From positions 1,240,001-1,304,000 of the forward strand of contig JASJZH010000002.1 of NCBI GenBank assembly GCA_037178975.1: 64,000 nucleotides of DNA. Reading direction: 5' to 3'. This document shows, piece after piece, positions 1-11,549 of the stretch. A model generated the notes under the pieces. It was not told where the DNA came from and searched no databases. It saw only the letters and a list, made by a program, of their open reading frames with translations. How positions within the stretch are numbered: position 1 is the stretch's first letter; each line of letters opens with the position of its first letter. Source of the DNA: Oscheius tipulae (lineage: Eukaryota; Nematoda; Chromadorea; Rhabditida; Rhabditidae). Made by a program: the position numbers and the translations under genes.

Positions 1-443
1 ATGCTGGCGGATCTTTTCTTTGCACAGCCGCAAGAGGTTAGTACAGTATTACGGCTCAAAACAATCCGCTATTCCAGGTCATTCCTTCGCCTACTGCTAG
101 ACACAGCTCGGACGCTACTACCCAGACCCAGCAGGCTTCCCACTCACCGATTCTGCCTTCTGATCTACAAGAGGTCATTCAACAGGATGAGCAACAGCAG
201 CATCTTGACCGACCCAATCCGGTACTTCCTAGTCCTCAGGGTGAGTATTCTGTCATTCTGTCACTCTGTCCAATGTCCCTACCTCACTCACTATCAATAA
301 ACGTAGTGGTTTCAGTGAGCACTTACAACAACGGCTTCTACTTCCCACCACCTCAGCAACAGTTTACGGGCTACAATCCGGGGCAGACCTACTCGGCACC
401 GGCCTTCTTTGACTCTACCCAGCCACAGTTTCGTTTTATGTAA
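1..443 (+). CDS. C-terminal end of a Q/P-rich protein (partial at left edge)
   Basis: Three exons can be read: 1-36, 78-240 and 316-443 (stop TAA 441-443). The introns are short GT-AG ones (41 and 75 bp) and all phases agree. The visible tail is about 108 residues, rich in Gln, Pro, Ser and aromatic residues: it begins LADLFFAQPQE, has a poly-Gln patch (QQDEQQQH), and ends in YNNGFYFPPPQQQF ... QPQFRFM. This composition is typical of low-complexity tails of RNA-binding or scaffold proteins, but no domain is visible and I do not recognise the family. The true start lies left of the window; the ATG at base 1 is only an internal in-frame Met. Confidence 0.7.
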
Positions 444-1030
444 AAGCGCCAACATCCCATATGTACCGATTCCCGATCTCTCTCACCCTTCCCCCTACGG
501 CGTTCACTCAATCTACCTGCATAATAATGTTTCTTCCAAGACTAGTAGAGTACAATTAGACAGAGTTCAAACCCCTCCGATTTCTGTAGAAATTCCGACC
601 TGAAAAGTATTATAGTCAACGATGCTCCCGTACTTTTTTGTTTTTATTTTCTTTTGTTTTGTTAATAGGCACTATATGTTGACCTTTGGAGCCGAAGAAT
701 TGTATCCTTAACGGGCAGCAAGTGCGCCGGTGTGTGCGTTTTGTTTGTAGTTTTTTTTAGAGAGCCTTCTCTTCCCCGGTGTTTCCTATACACACACGCT
801 GTATTGTAAAATCGAGTTTTAGTCTAATTTCCATGTGTCTCTCTCTCGGTTACGATGATTTCTATTGGGAGACCTTTACGGTTCTTCGCTCTGAAAACGC
901 GTGTAAATAGTACGAATAAATCTATTACTTTTCCGTTCAACGGGGAAAAATATCATAAGATATCCTGCATCTTATTGTTAGAACTGTGACAGAATGGGAC
1001 ATTGAAAAGTAATGAAAAGCATAATAGAAA

Positions 1031-1122
1031 GACAGTGAATCCTTTGTATAAATATTTGAAAAAAATTCTATTATGCATAATAGAATTTTAATTCAAATAT
1101 TTATACAAAGGATCCACTGTCT
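1031..1122. repeat. Palindromic hairpin element, ~36-bp arms
   Basis: The left arm (GACAGTGAATCCTTTGTATA...) is the reverse complement of the right arm ending ...GGATCCACTGTC, with about 36 bp per side around a centre containing ATTATGCATAAT. It looks like a short MITE or a hairpin that arose by inverted duplication. Confidence 0.75.
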
Positions 1123-1331
1123 GTTCAGCTGAAAAGTTGAAAACGCAGTCCTTTAATACTGTTTGTGGCGGGACCCTTTTTCATTGTAAATAGGCTCATA
1201 GAATTCTATATACGCTGGCGTAATTTCATGTTTCTCGTCGGTATTTATTCATTTTGTGCCATTTTTCAGTGAAAAAGGGTCCCGCCATGAACAATGTTAA
1301 AGGGCTTCGTTTCAACTTTTCAGTTGAACAG
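1121..1331. mobile_element. MITE-like inverted repeat, ~60-bp arms
   Basis: The arm at 1121-1182 (CTGTTCAGCTGAAAAGTTGA ... GGCGGGACCCTTTTTCA) is matched in reverse complement by the arm ending at 1331, at roughly 85% identity by eye. No ORF lies between the arms. It abuts the preceding palindrome, sharing the CTGT at 1121. Confidence 0.7.
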
Positions 1332-1584
1332 GTTATAGGGAGGAATCTGAACCTCGGCATCCTTCTCAACGAATCCTAGGTGCTGTTCACGAAATCTATC
1401 CGAAAAACTTTACACTGCCATCGGACGACCCGTGAATCGCATTTTTCCTCCCGCACACAGTCGATGGGTTCTCTGTATAAGATCAGCTGCGATATCGATC
1501 CTGACGGGCCTTGACCCGCCGACTCCGCTTCCCGTTCTAGTAATCGACATTCGATCATTACCACAGTCCTTTTTCTGCTGAACG

Positions 1585-3066
1585 ATGTCCAATCATACCC
1601 CTAAAAATGTGATGATAACTGGCGGCTGTGGCTTTATTGGCTCAAATTTCGTCAACTACATCTTTCGTGCCTGGCCCAACTGCAATTTTGTCAATGTGGA
1701 CAAGTTGATTCTTAACAGCGACACTCACAATGTCGATGAAGAGGTTTGATCTTCAAAATAATAAACAATTCAGCTTCAGGTTCGCTCCTCTCTCAGGTAC
1801 AAGCTCGTCCTTGCCGATATCAAGAACCGACAGGCTATTCGCAAAGCTCTAGATGAAAATCAGATAGACAGCGTGATTCATTTCGCCGCCGACTGTACTT
1901 CAACTCGCTGCTATAACGAGACCGTGGAGGCTGTGGAAAACAATGTTATCGCGTTTGTTCACCTGCTGGATGTAGTTAGGGAGTACGGCAAAGTCAAGAG
2001 ATTCCTGCATATTTCTACTGATGAGGTGTGTGAGAGTGACCACGCCAAGACGTAGGCTGGGCACGGTATAAGTCTGAGGGGCATAAGTGACACGGTCTGA
2101 ATACTCAAAATTTTAGTTTCGGTCTGTCTTTACAAACACTGAGAAATTTCCCCGGCACGACATTCCAACAGTTCTGTACAAACGAAAGCAGAACAGTTTC
2201 GGCTGGGTCGTTGGTTGCGCTAGCCTAGAGAGTACGGATGCGATATTCAGAGAGAGTGTCTCCTTTAAAGTAGTAAACAGTGGACAAATAGTAAGCTGGT
2301 ACAGGCAGTGACATAAGCTTTGCAGGTCTACGGAGACTCTGGCCTGGGCTCCGATGAACAGGGAAAGGGTGAAGATTCCCTCCTGCTACCAGGAAATCCC
2401 TATGCTGCTACCAAGGTAAGCCAAAGGACTATCTCTAAAAGCCATCTCCTAGATTGCTGGAGAAGCCTTCGTCCATGCCTTCCGTACTCAATACAATCTT
2501 CCAATTGTGACAGCACGAATGAATAATATTTATGGACCAAGCCAATGGGATGTGAAAGTCGTGCCCAGGTTCATTGAAATTGCAAGGGCACGTGGAGAGT
2601 ATACCATTCAGGGGACTGGAAACCAGCTCAGGTAAGAGTCAAACATTCTACAAAGTCAAGTTCTTTCAGGTCCTGGCTCTTTGTCGACGATGCCAGTGCT
2701 GGAATCCAGGCGGTCTTCGAGAAGGGAGTCTTGGGAGATATCTATAACCTCGGCACCTACTACGAGAAAAGCGTAGCCGACTTGGCTCATTTCATCCAGG
2801 CTGAGGTTGACCGTCAACTGGGAAGAGAAGCGGCTCCGGCTCGTTTTGTCTCCATTCCCGATCGTCCCTACAACGATCTCCGCTACTTTATAAGCATCAA
2901 CAAAGCTCAAACCGAGTTGGGATGGACACCGAGCACTTCCTTTGAGGAGGGAATGTCCAGAACTGTGGCTGCAGCACTGAAGCCGAAGAAGAGTGTGAAG
3001 ATGCATGTTGCCATCTATGGGAAGGGATATGTTGGACAGGAGTTTGAGAAGGTGAGAGAGAGAGAT

Positions 3067-3103
<37 letters not shown>

Positions 3104-4112
3104 GAGACAAAATGACAGAGAGAGAAACCGCAACGACTTTCAGACCCTTATCGAGCGTCAAATCCCCTACAAGTTTGCCGAGTCTCGTGTAGGAACCAGT
3201 AGTGACGAGGAGGTAGAAAAGGAACTCATAGAGCTCAACATTTCCCACGTCGTCTGTGTCACTGGCCGAACTCACGGCCCAGGCTGTGGAACCATCGAGT
3301 ATCTTGAAGGCGGACCGGACAAGGTCTACCAGAATGTGAGAGACAACATGTACAGTGCGACTGCTCTGGCTCACATCTGTCGTCGTCTCGGTATCCATTA
3401 TACCTACGTCGGAACTGGATACATCTTTGCCTACGACGCACAGCATCCGATCGGAGGGCCCGGTTTCACTGAGGTGATCACAGTTCTCTTATAATTTGAG
3501 CCAAAGAGTTCAGGAAGACATTCCTATGTTCTTTGGATCGTCGTACTCTGTTGTAAAGGGGGTAACTGACAGACAGATGATGCACTTTAATGAGAAGGGC
3601 TGGGAGAACATCTGTGCCAGAATCACTCTACCTCTGAGTTATGAACTGGATCAGAGCAGGAATCTGTTGTCAAAGATCATCAAATATAAGTGAGTACAGT
3701 CTCTCTGTCTGTCTCTTTTTCTTTAACCCATCCTTCCAGAGAACTCTTCGACATTCCCGTCTCTATTTCCATCCTCCCCGACTGTTTCGATGCTCTCGTG
3801 ACCCTCATGGAGAAGCGTTTCGGTGGTCACCTGAACCTGGTCAATCCCGAGCCAATAAGTCTGTATGAAATCGTTCAGCTTTACAAGGAGGTAGTCAACT
3901 TTTGTCGCTGTCACTCTCTCACCATTCTTCAGATCGTCGATCCTTCTGTCAATCCGATCGGAATCCCTGCCGAGTCCGAGCGTGGACAGCAGCTTCTAGC
4001 CACCAAGGGCAACTGTGCCCTAACTACCGAACTTCTCCAGTCGGTCGCGCCAATCCTCTCCTCAACCGAGAGTCTTCGAAAGAACTTTGAGAAGATGAGC
4101 GTCCCGAACTAG
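1585..4112 (+). CDS. rml-2: Bifunctional RmlB/RmlD-type rhamnose biosynthesis enzyme
   Basis: Nine exons (1585-1743, 1780-2025, 2326-2415, 2453-2631, 2670-3051, 3144-3473, 3514-3689, 3740-3890, 3933-4112) join into one frame of 630 aa. Residues ~1-330 are an NDP-glucose 4,6-dehydratase of the short-chain dehydrogenase fold: Rossmann motif GGCGFIGSN near the N-terminus, STDEV, and the catalytic YAATK (Tyr-x3-Lys). From about residue 345 a second Rossmann start ([10 protein letters not shown]) opens a dTDP-4-dehydrorhamnose reductase/epimerase-like domain with GTGYIFAYD and SSYSVVKG (a second Tyr-x3-Lys). This two-domain order resembles plant RHM and the ~630-aa nematode RML-2 protein. It should act in the cytosol, turning NDP-glucose towards NDP-rhamnose; dTDP versus UDP cannot be told from sequence. 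Intron 5 is almost pure AG/ACAG microsatellite. Confidence 0.93.
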
Positions 4113-4137
4113 GTCGCATACTAATCGAATGGATCGC

Positions 4138-4143
4138 AATAAA
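4138..4143 (+). terminator. Poly(A) signal AATAAA of the rhamnose gene
   Basis: A canonical AATAAA lies 26 bases after the stop codon of the bifunctional rhamnose enzyme. Confidence 0.8.
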
Positions 4144-5015
4144 TGAATAGCTTCCCCTTTATCGGGTCCACCTGTTCTTTCTTTGCCAAGACATGGTGGG
4201 GTCGCACGACCCCCCACAATCTCTCTCTCTGTGTCTAATTGTCGCTTTCCCTAGTCTAGTTTGGTCTTATCATCGATTGGGTGGCTTCACTACTTTTGTA
4301 CAGATCAGCTTGTAGACCCTCACTGATTTCCTTTTGGTATCCAGAACGAGACAGTCTCTTCCATTTAGTGTTGCCTAGTCTGCGCCCAAAATTGATCGCG
4401 TTATCACTCGAGTGTGGTCAGATTGAGACACGATGAGAGTGAGAGACAAAGAGAAACTTACCATATTGCTTCAGAACAGTCATTTACTCATTTGAACTGG
4501 TCAGTTGCCACCATCTCGGGAGGAACTTTCAACTTAGCCGTCTCTCTTTGCTAGTCTACTTGTGCTTCCTCGGTCTTTGCCTGGTTATTCTGAGTTATAC
4601 TGACGACATTTGGCACTTCTCTCATGTCAGAAGCAAACAAATTACTTTAGTTGACGTAAACTTTGCATCTAATTACAGTATTTCAAAACAGAATTCCATT
4701 ACTAACAATTACTTTGGAATTCGCTAAAGTATTACTAGGAATCTATTTAATTAATCTACTACTAGAAAAAGTTTTGCCATAATACCATGCTGCTTTTCAC
4801 GAACTTCTTTCCAATTTCTGTCCATGATGACAGGGAAGAGGCGTACCTTGATTGTTGAGTCCAGAACTGTAGTCTTCTTACCACCCCCGTTCTTATCTAT
4901 CGGCCATGTTTTGCTATTGAGTGGAGTTCTCCTGAAGCCCCTTCTATCTCAACTTTCTTCCTAAGACCTCTCGTTCTTCTCCAAAGCTATATTGAATCCT
5001 TAGACTGTGAACAAA
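4144..5015. other. Intergenic spacer before SCP-X
   Basis: Pyrimidine-rich on the plus strand with scattered CTCT runs. I see no gene or clear repeat. It presumably carries the SCP-X promoter. Confidence 0.5.
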
Positions 5016-7502
5016 ATGGTGAAGCCCAAGGTCTACGTCATCGGAGTCGGAATGACCAAGTTCTCGAAGCCGGGAAGCTCCGGAATGGACTACCCTGAGC
5101 TGGTCAAGGAGGCTGGTAAGCCTTTTACAGTATTTTTTGAAAGGTAGTGTCTAGTCACCACGGCTTTGGACGACTGTAAGCTAAAGTACCAGGACATTCA
5201 ACAGGCTACTGTTGGCTACCTGTTCGGAGGAACGTGCAATGGACAGAGAGCGCTCTACGAGGTCGGATTGACCGGAATCCCTATTTTTAATGTAGGTGAA
5301 TAGATTTTTGAGGAGTTGGATGGTTTAGGTGAACAACGCCTGTGCCTCTGGATCCTCTGGAGTCTATCTCTGCAAGCAGATCCTTGAGAGCGGTGAGTAC
5401 AGAGAGACAAAGAGATAGAGAGAACGAGAGACAGAGAGACACAAAACTTTCAGGCAACGCCGATGTCGTCCTCGCTTGCGGTTTTGAGAAGATGGCCTCT
5501 GGATCCCTGGAAAACATGGGTGGCCCCTCCGATGACCGTGCCATTTCTGTTGACAAGCACATCGAAGTCATGTCCGAGACTTACGGCCTCTTCCCAGCCC
5601 CCATCACTGCTCAGATGTTCGGAAATGCTGGCAAGGAGCACATGGAAAAGTACGGAACCAAGAGAGAGCACTTCGCCAAGATTGCCTACAAGAACCATCT
5701 GCATTCCGTCAATAACCCGAAGTCACAGTTCACCAAGGAGTTCTCTCTCGATCAGGTCATAAATGCAAGAAAGATTTACGACTTCATGGGTCTTCTGGAA
5801 TGCTCTCCGACTTCGGATGGAGCAGCTGCTGCCGTTCTTTGTTCTGAGAACTATCTCAACAAGCATCCTCATCTCCGTGATCAGGCTGTCGAGATTGTCG
5901 GCTTCAAGCTCGGAACTGACCTTCCCTCGGTCTTCGAGGAGAAGTCGAACATCAAGATGATCGGCTTCGACATGATCCAGAAGATTTCCAAGGAGCTCTG
6001 GGCCGAGACTGGCATGACTCCCAACGATGTCCAGGTCATTGAGCTTCACGACTGCTTCGCTCCCAATGAACTCATTACCTACGAAGCTATTGGACTCTGT
6101 CCAGTTGGAAAAGCAGGAGAGATTGTCGATCGCGGGGACAATACCTATGGAGGAAAATGGGTCATCAATCCGTCTGGAGGTCTGATCTCGAAGGGACATC
6201 CTATTGGGGCTACTGGTAAGAGAACAGGGTGTCTGTCACAACTCCCACTTTGCAGGTGTTGCTCAGGTAGTCGAGCTTGCCAACCAGCTCCGTGGCAAGT
6301 GTGGCAAGAGACAAGTTCCCAATGCTAGAGTCGCTATGCAGCATAACATTGGTGAGTCCTGGTTTTTGAAGAGTCCGGAGCAGTATCTTCTGTAGTCTAG
6401 TTTACTTCCAAACGTCACGTGATACACAGACAACTGGGAAAAATAGACTACATAAGAGTTGATAAGGGTGGAAGGCAGCCCTGATATTCCTCAGAGACTC
6501 GGTCATTTATTCTCTCTCCCTGTTCCCTGAAACAGAATCTATAAAGAGCCTCCTCTTTCAGGAATCGGAGGAGCCGGAGTCGTTGCTCTTTACCGTCTAG
6601 CCAATCCTTCTGCTGTCACTGTGAGTTACTCTTTTGGGAAAAGGGCAAAGCCCCGATGACCGAGGCATACCGTTGATACTGAAAGCAAGAACCGGCTTTT
6701 TTGTTGCGATAGACGTCTAGGTTATGCTCACTCTGTCCGCGCCGCTACACAATCCATTGTCCATTACTGTCAGTTTTTCTCTTCCTACGGGGCTGACACA
6801 GTTGTTGACAGACCTGTGGAATAGTCAAAATGTACAGCGGAGAGTAGCAACGATGCTTAGGAGGATTCAGGTGAGTGTGGGAGAGCGACAGTGACAGTGA
6901 CAACCTCGCTTCCTTAGGGATTCCCTTCCCCTTCGTATTATGTTAGCATGCACCGACCACGCGGGCCTAATCAGTCTGATAAGAGACACCAGTTATCACT
7001 ACCTCCTTTTCCCCATCCGTTTTCACTGTTCTCGTTTTGCAGGCTACCTCGTCACCCTCTTCCGGAATGTCTCTCAAATCCGACGTCGTTTTTGATGAGA
7101 TCAAGGAGCGTATTGGATCTGTGAGTCCTCCAATTGTATTTTGAACTGCCGAATCTTTAGGAGCCCGATCTTGTGAAGAAAGTCTCCTCCTCTTTCCGAA
7201 TCATCGTCAACGGAGAGAACGGAGCCACCAAGAAGTGGACAGTCGATGCTAAACAGACCCCCGCCACTGTTGATCACGATGAGAAGAAGCCTGTCGACGT
7301 GGAGATGACCATCAAGGATGCCGACTTTATGCTGATCGCTGCCGGAAAACTGAAGCCCGACCAGGCCTTCATGCAAGGAAAGCTGAAGCTCAAGGGAAAC
7401 ATTGCCAAGGCCATGAAACTCAAGGTAGCTCACCTTTTGTAGGAAAACGAATACAATTTTAAGACTCTCCTTGACCCCAAGATGCTCAAGGCCAAGCTCT
7501 AA
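5016..7502 (+). CDS. scp2: SCP-X: peroxisomal 3-ketoacyl-CoA thiolase fused to sterol carrier protein 2
   Basis: Nine exons (5016-5115, 5155-5291, 5329-5392, 5454-6215, 6256-6351, 6562-6620, 7043-7120, 7161-7424, 7464-7502) give 532 aa in frame. The thiolase part covers ~1-405: the nucleophilic Cys lies in [10 protein letters not shown], a His in [10 protein letters not shown], and the second catalytic His in [15 protein letters not shown]. The SCP2 lipid-transfer domain follows (~415-532), starting at an internal Met ([12 protein letters not shown]). The protein ends in AKL, a type-1 peroxisomal targeting signal. The expected role is the last step of peroxisomal beta-oxidation of branched or very long side chains, with the SCP2 domain presenting lipid. 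Intron 6 (6621-7042) is long (422 bp) and separates the two domains, where vertebrates place an internal promoter for free SCP2. The last intron ends in TTTTAAG rather than the usual TTTCAG. Confidence 0.96.
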
Positions 7503-7572
7503 ACTATTCTTCCAATCCAAACTACTGCTCAACGTGCCATGTAGACATCTGACTGCATAGTGTAACTATTGA

Positions 7573-7578
7573 AATAAA
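7573..7578 (+). terminator. Poly(A) signal AATAAA of SCP-X
   Basis: A canonical AATAAA lies about 70 bases after the SCP-X stop. Confidence 0.8.
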
Positions 7579-7590
7579 GGATTCTAAACC

Positions 7591-7735
7591 TAGCTCTGTC
7601 TCTCTGTCTTTGTGCCTCTATGCCTCTATGTCTCTCTGTCTCTCTGACTCTGTCTCTCTGTCATCTCTATTTGTCTCTCTACCTCTCTGAAACTGTCTCT
7701 GTATCTCTTTGTCTCTGTTTGTCTCTCTGTCTCCC
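7591..7735. repeat. (CTCTGT)n-type microsatellite
   Basis: About 145 bases of imperfect TCTCTGTC units lie between the convergent SCP-X and galectin genes. The same repeat, or its complement ACAGAG, recurs in many introns of this window, e.g. 3052-3125, 5398-5444, 14417-14483, 39897-40024, 61262-61344 and 62038-62090. Confidence 0.9.
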
Positions 7736-7904
7736 AACCTTGGAAAAGAAAGCTTTACTTATTACGAGTAGGCACAATATAGGAGGAGTAGGATCTGTTT
7801 TCATATCATCAATATGTTGCTTGTTTTGGTTTCAGTAAGTAGAAAGGGTGATAGTGTGTTTTGGAATATGTTTCGGGGCAGTAAGGGAACTGATTATCTA
7901 GTGC

Positions 7905-10897
7905 TTAGTTGTTGACAACCTGGATTCCGGTCAGTTCCAGATCTCCTTGAATCTGAAGACCGGCAATGTCGTGAGGGTCGACGCGATGGGAGTAGGAGGC
8001 GAAACGTTCTCCGTTGACGAAGATCTGGAGGGAGAGATGGTTGGGGATGTCACTGTTACTCTCACTGCCAATGCCACACTCTCTTACCTGGAAAGCATAT
8101 TCCTCATTTCTAAGCTCCAAGTCGAATCCGACAGCTTTCTCGAAAGGATTCTTGCCCTCACGCTCCTCATTGCCCCATTCTCCATTGACCAACGAGTTCC
8201 GGACCACACCCTAAAAGTATGGCCGTCTTTAGGAATGAAAATGGTATCCAGGCAGTTAGCACAGCACGTCAAGTCACACGCATTAAAACATTAAAAAAAA
8301 GTGTTTTAGTCTCGAGGACACTGTTAGCACACGCACAACAAGCTAAACGTACTCCGGGTACCGCCTTTCCGCAGAATAAACCAGTCTGAAAGAGGGTTTC
8401 GGTAAAACGGGCCCTGTAAGAAGGTCTAGGTACTCACCCTTTCGTCGAAACGAGGATTGAAGTGGAGGGCGATGTCGCCGTTGTTCTTCAACAGGTTCAC
8501 GTTGAATCTGAATGTTGGATGGTAAGAGAGACAAAGAGACAGAGGGACAGACCCTCTCCAGTCAATCATCCTCTCAAGTCTGATTGTTTACCTCTTGCCC
8601 TTCTTTTCAGGAGTACCATAGATGACGAGAGTCTTTCCCGGGATGAGTCCATCCGTAGCAATTCCACTCTCATAAGGAACCGGGTAGTACTTTCCTCCCC
8701 ACTGGACATGATTCAGCACGACGTCTCCGTCAATGGAGAGATGAGTCACACTCTGGAGAGGGACACGATGATCGAAGGACTTGATCTCCTTCTGAAAAAA
8801 GCTCTTCGCTGAGAGATAAGGTGAAGTGATTTACTCTATTGACAGAGATAGTAAACTTCTGGTCATGAGCGCGGATGCGAATGTCGAAGGGCTCTCCCTT
8901 CTTCAGAGGATTCTTCTGTCTCTCTTCCTTGCCCCAGGCTCCTTTGGTGTAGGCGTTGAAGACGATCTGAAAGGGAGAGAGTGACTGAAGGTAGTACATA
9001 AGAAAAGAATCTGTTTCAACAGTATGGTGAATCCAGTCAGACTGAACTTTTTTAGATGTTACCAATCCAAAGATCAACAGATGGTTAGCCGCAAAACTTC
9101 AGAGAAGCTAGTGTCACCCTCACAAGAACGTAAAAGACTATCACGGACTACCTCACAGAACTTTTATGAACACCTTTCCTAGAGGCCTGACAAAAATTCT
9201 AGACTGTCAACTGCGTTATTCACTACTTGAGTGCTTTTCACTTACTTTGCTCGTCGGATTGCTCTCCTGAAAATGTCCTAAGTTGGCCATTAACCTCTCT
9301 CTCTCTCTCGCCCTCTGTCTTTCAGCACTCATGAATCAGACCATTTTCTTCCGTTCAATTTCCTCTCGGGCTCCTTTTATGGCACGACTATTCAAGCGAG
9401 AAAAAAGGCCCTTCTTCTGGGCGATATATTTAGCCAAAAATCAGGAGGCAAGAAAAAAAGACTGGGGTATGATCATTTGTGATCGGTCATAAGTCGTTCA
9501 AGATGACACTTGCGAAGTGTCAGCTGTTTATCAACTTCGGAAAAACAACTGTCTCTGTCTCTCTGTCTTTCCATATCTCTGTCTCTCCTTGTCTCTGTTC
9601 TCACCTTGCCCTCGTCGAAGCGACAGCTCACGTGAAGAGGAACGTCGTTTCCAGAAAAATCCGGGCTATCCTTATGGAGATTGATGTTGAATCTGCAAAA
9701 AAAATCTCTTCAATTGGTCCCATGAGGTGACAAATTAAAGCCTAGATGGGCCTAAAAGCAAACTTATTACCTCTTGGACTCTTCGAGGGTCTTTCCACGG
9801 ATGATCAGCGTCTGCCCGGGCTCGATCTTCTCGGTTAACTTGCTCCGGTAGGGGATATTCTAAAAAGGAGTGTTCTTAAAGTTCTACCAGATTTTGTACT
9901 CTTCAGATGACCATGTTTATAATTACCTTCCAGACTCCCATCCCCGCTCACCCCCTAGACTCACAATGTACTTGGCGTAATGCCAAAGCGTTGGCATACA
10001 AAGCAAATACTTCTCGGTAGAAATACAGTACGTAATATTTTCTTCAAAAGCAGGGAACAGGGACGAAAAGGAACGGGGCGGGTCGCGATTTGAGGAGAGG
10101 GTGCACGTCGCCGCCCCCGCCGCTAAGCTCGGCAGAGGAGGGGGGACACTGGATTACCCGGGAGCATTAACGCGAAATATTGGCGACGACTCAAACAGAT
10201 TGGAAAAGCTTGGAAGAAGGATTAGAGAGGCTTTTTGGTCTAGAAGGGGAGTGCCCTTTGCAAAATGCTTGAATCCCCCCACGTTCGGCTTCTTAAAAAA
10301 CTTGTAAGTCAGTTTTGAGGGTCAGCATTACATTTTTCACGTTTGCGATGTTCTGTGTAGTTGTAGCTTTTGATCTGCTCTACAACTTTGGAGAACATCG
10401 TAATGCTCGACTGTGCTTGGGTCAGAGATAATCAGAAGTCGCGGAAAGCGCTCTTGGCTTGAAAGTAGACCACACTGTATCCCCCAAACAACTGAATTAC
10501 ACTGATATGACTGTATAAGCAGGCCTAGACAGAAACTTTCCTTATGATCAGAGAAGATCGGGTAATATAGACAAATTTTGATATTTTTATATGCCGGAAA
10601 TAAGAAAAACAGGAACGCTCTTTCTATGGAAGCCCAACGCATACCGTGCTCAAAGCTCTCCGATCATATGAGCAGACTGTAGTCTACGCTCTGAGAAAAA
10701 TGCGAGCGGCACACAAATGTGAAAAACTTACGTAGTTCTTCTCCTCTTCCATTCTTTTCAAGACGTGGCGCGGAAGCTTCACGCTCCTGAAAACAGATCA
10801 TATTGTACTCTAGACCGTAGAAGGCAAAAGAACGCTCAAAGACTTACGAAACACTTTTGGAGGAGACAGTGGACTCGGAACGGAAGAGGCGAACCAT
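7905..10897 (-). CDS. lec-1: Tandem-repeat galectin (two carbohydrate-recognition domains), LEC-1-like
   Basis: Nine exons in minus order (10897-10848, 10786-10732, 9859-9771, 9692-9605, 8966-8835, 8791-8592, 8507-8438, 8210-8088, 8024-7905) give 308 aa. After a ~35-residue leader without a signal peptide come two galectin domains. The first has HVSCRFDEGKIV...N and GAWGKEER; here Cys replaces the usual Asn-Pro of HFNPR, so its sugar preference may differ. The second has the full HFNPRF, VVRN and GEWGNEER set that binds beta-galactosides. Galectins are cytosolic proteins secreted by a non-classical route; two-domain forms can cross-link glycans. The 3' end faces SCP-X (convergent). Intron 2 (9860-10731) contains one copy of the dispersed TGTTCTGCA hairpin. 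Confidence 0.95.
10345..10400. repeat. Dispersed TGTTCTGCA/TTGTAG hairpin, copy 1
   Basis: An imperfect palindrome: GCGATGTTCTGTGTAGTTGTAG is followed after a short loop by TCTACAACTTTGGAGAACATCG. It lies in galectin intron 2. Confidence 0.75.
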
Positions 10898-11429
10898 CGC
10901 TTGTGAGGCGAATGATTCAAAACAGAGACTTGAGGCTATAAAACCGGGACAGTTCAAACAAAAGGAGACGCCCACGAGGTTTCTTTTGACATGATGATAT
11001 GGCAGGAAGATCAAATAGGAAATGGTTCAAACAGAATAGTGAGGGACAGAAAACGAAAAGCAGAGAGACAGGGAGACTAGGGAGACACAGAGACAGAGTG
11101 AGAGAGTGAGTGAGACGGCGACTGAGACTACTATAATTCAGGTATATTGATTGGATACAATAAGAAGTTATGCCAGACTTCCAATTATAAAATTCTATAA
11201 GGTATTGAGTGGAGCGAGGCAGCTGTTGATTGAGGAGGAGGGATCAAGAAATAGTTTACACGCAAAAGAATGCTCTGGATGCTGGCCAAAGCAACAAGAA
11301 GAAACAGCTGTCTCCAGGAGTTGTTTTTTGTATCAGTTCGTTGTTTGGGAACAGATGGTAAGACAAAATACTAGGGGAAAACAAAAAAATTGGCTCTGGC
11401 TACCGGTTCTTGCAGCAACTCAAATACGC

Positions 11430-11549
11430 GCTTACGGCCACACCACGTTGAAAGTACGCCATCCCGTCCGATCTGGCAAGTCAAGCAACGTTGGGCCTGG
11501 TTAGTACTTGGATCGGAGACGGCTTGGGAATCCCGGGTGTCGTAAGCTT
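11430..11549 (+). rRNA. 5S ribosomal RNA, copy 1
   Basis: A 120-nt match to nematode 5S rRNA: starts GCTTACGGCCACACCACGTT, contains CCATCCCGTCCGATCTGGCA, GTTAGTACTTGGATCGGAGA and GGGTGTCGTAAGCTT. The ends (GCTTACG/CGTAAGC) pair as helix I. The internal Pol III control region is intact, and a T-run (TTTTGTTTTTTT) follows directly as terminator. It differs from copy 2 at only about two positions. Confidence 0.97.

Larger units (their letters stand above)
444..1584. other. 3' UTR and intergenic DNA
   Basis: No coding sequence is supported here. It holds the 3' UTR of the Q/P-rich gene, AT-rich spacer, and two adjoining palindromic elements at 1031-1331. Confidence 0.6.

Noticed and set aside
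10101-10307. 68-codon open frame inside galectin intron 2
   Set aside because: GC-rich chance frame with no domain; it lies wholly within an intron.
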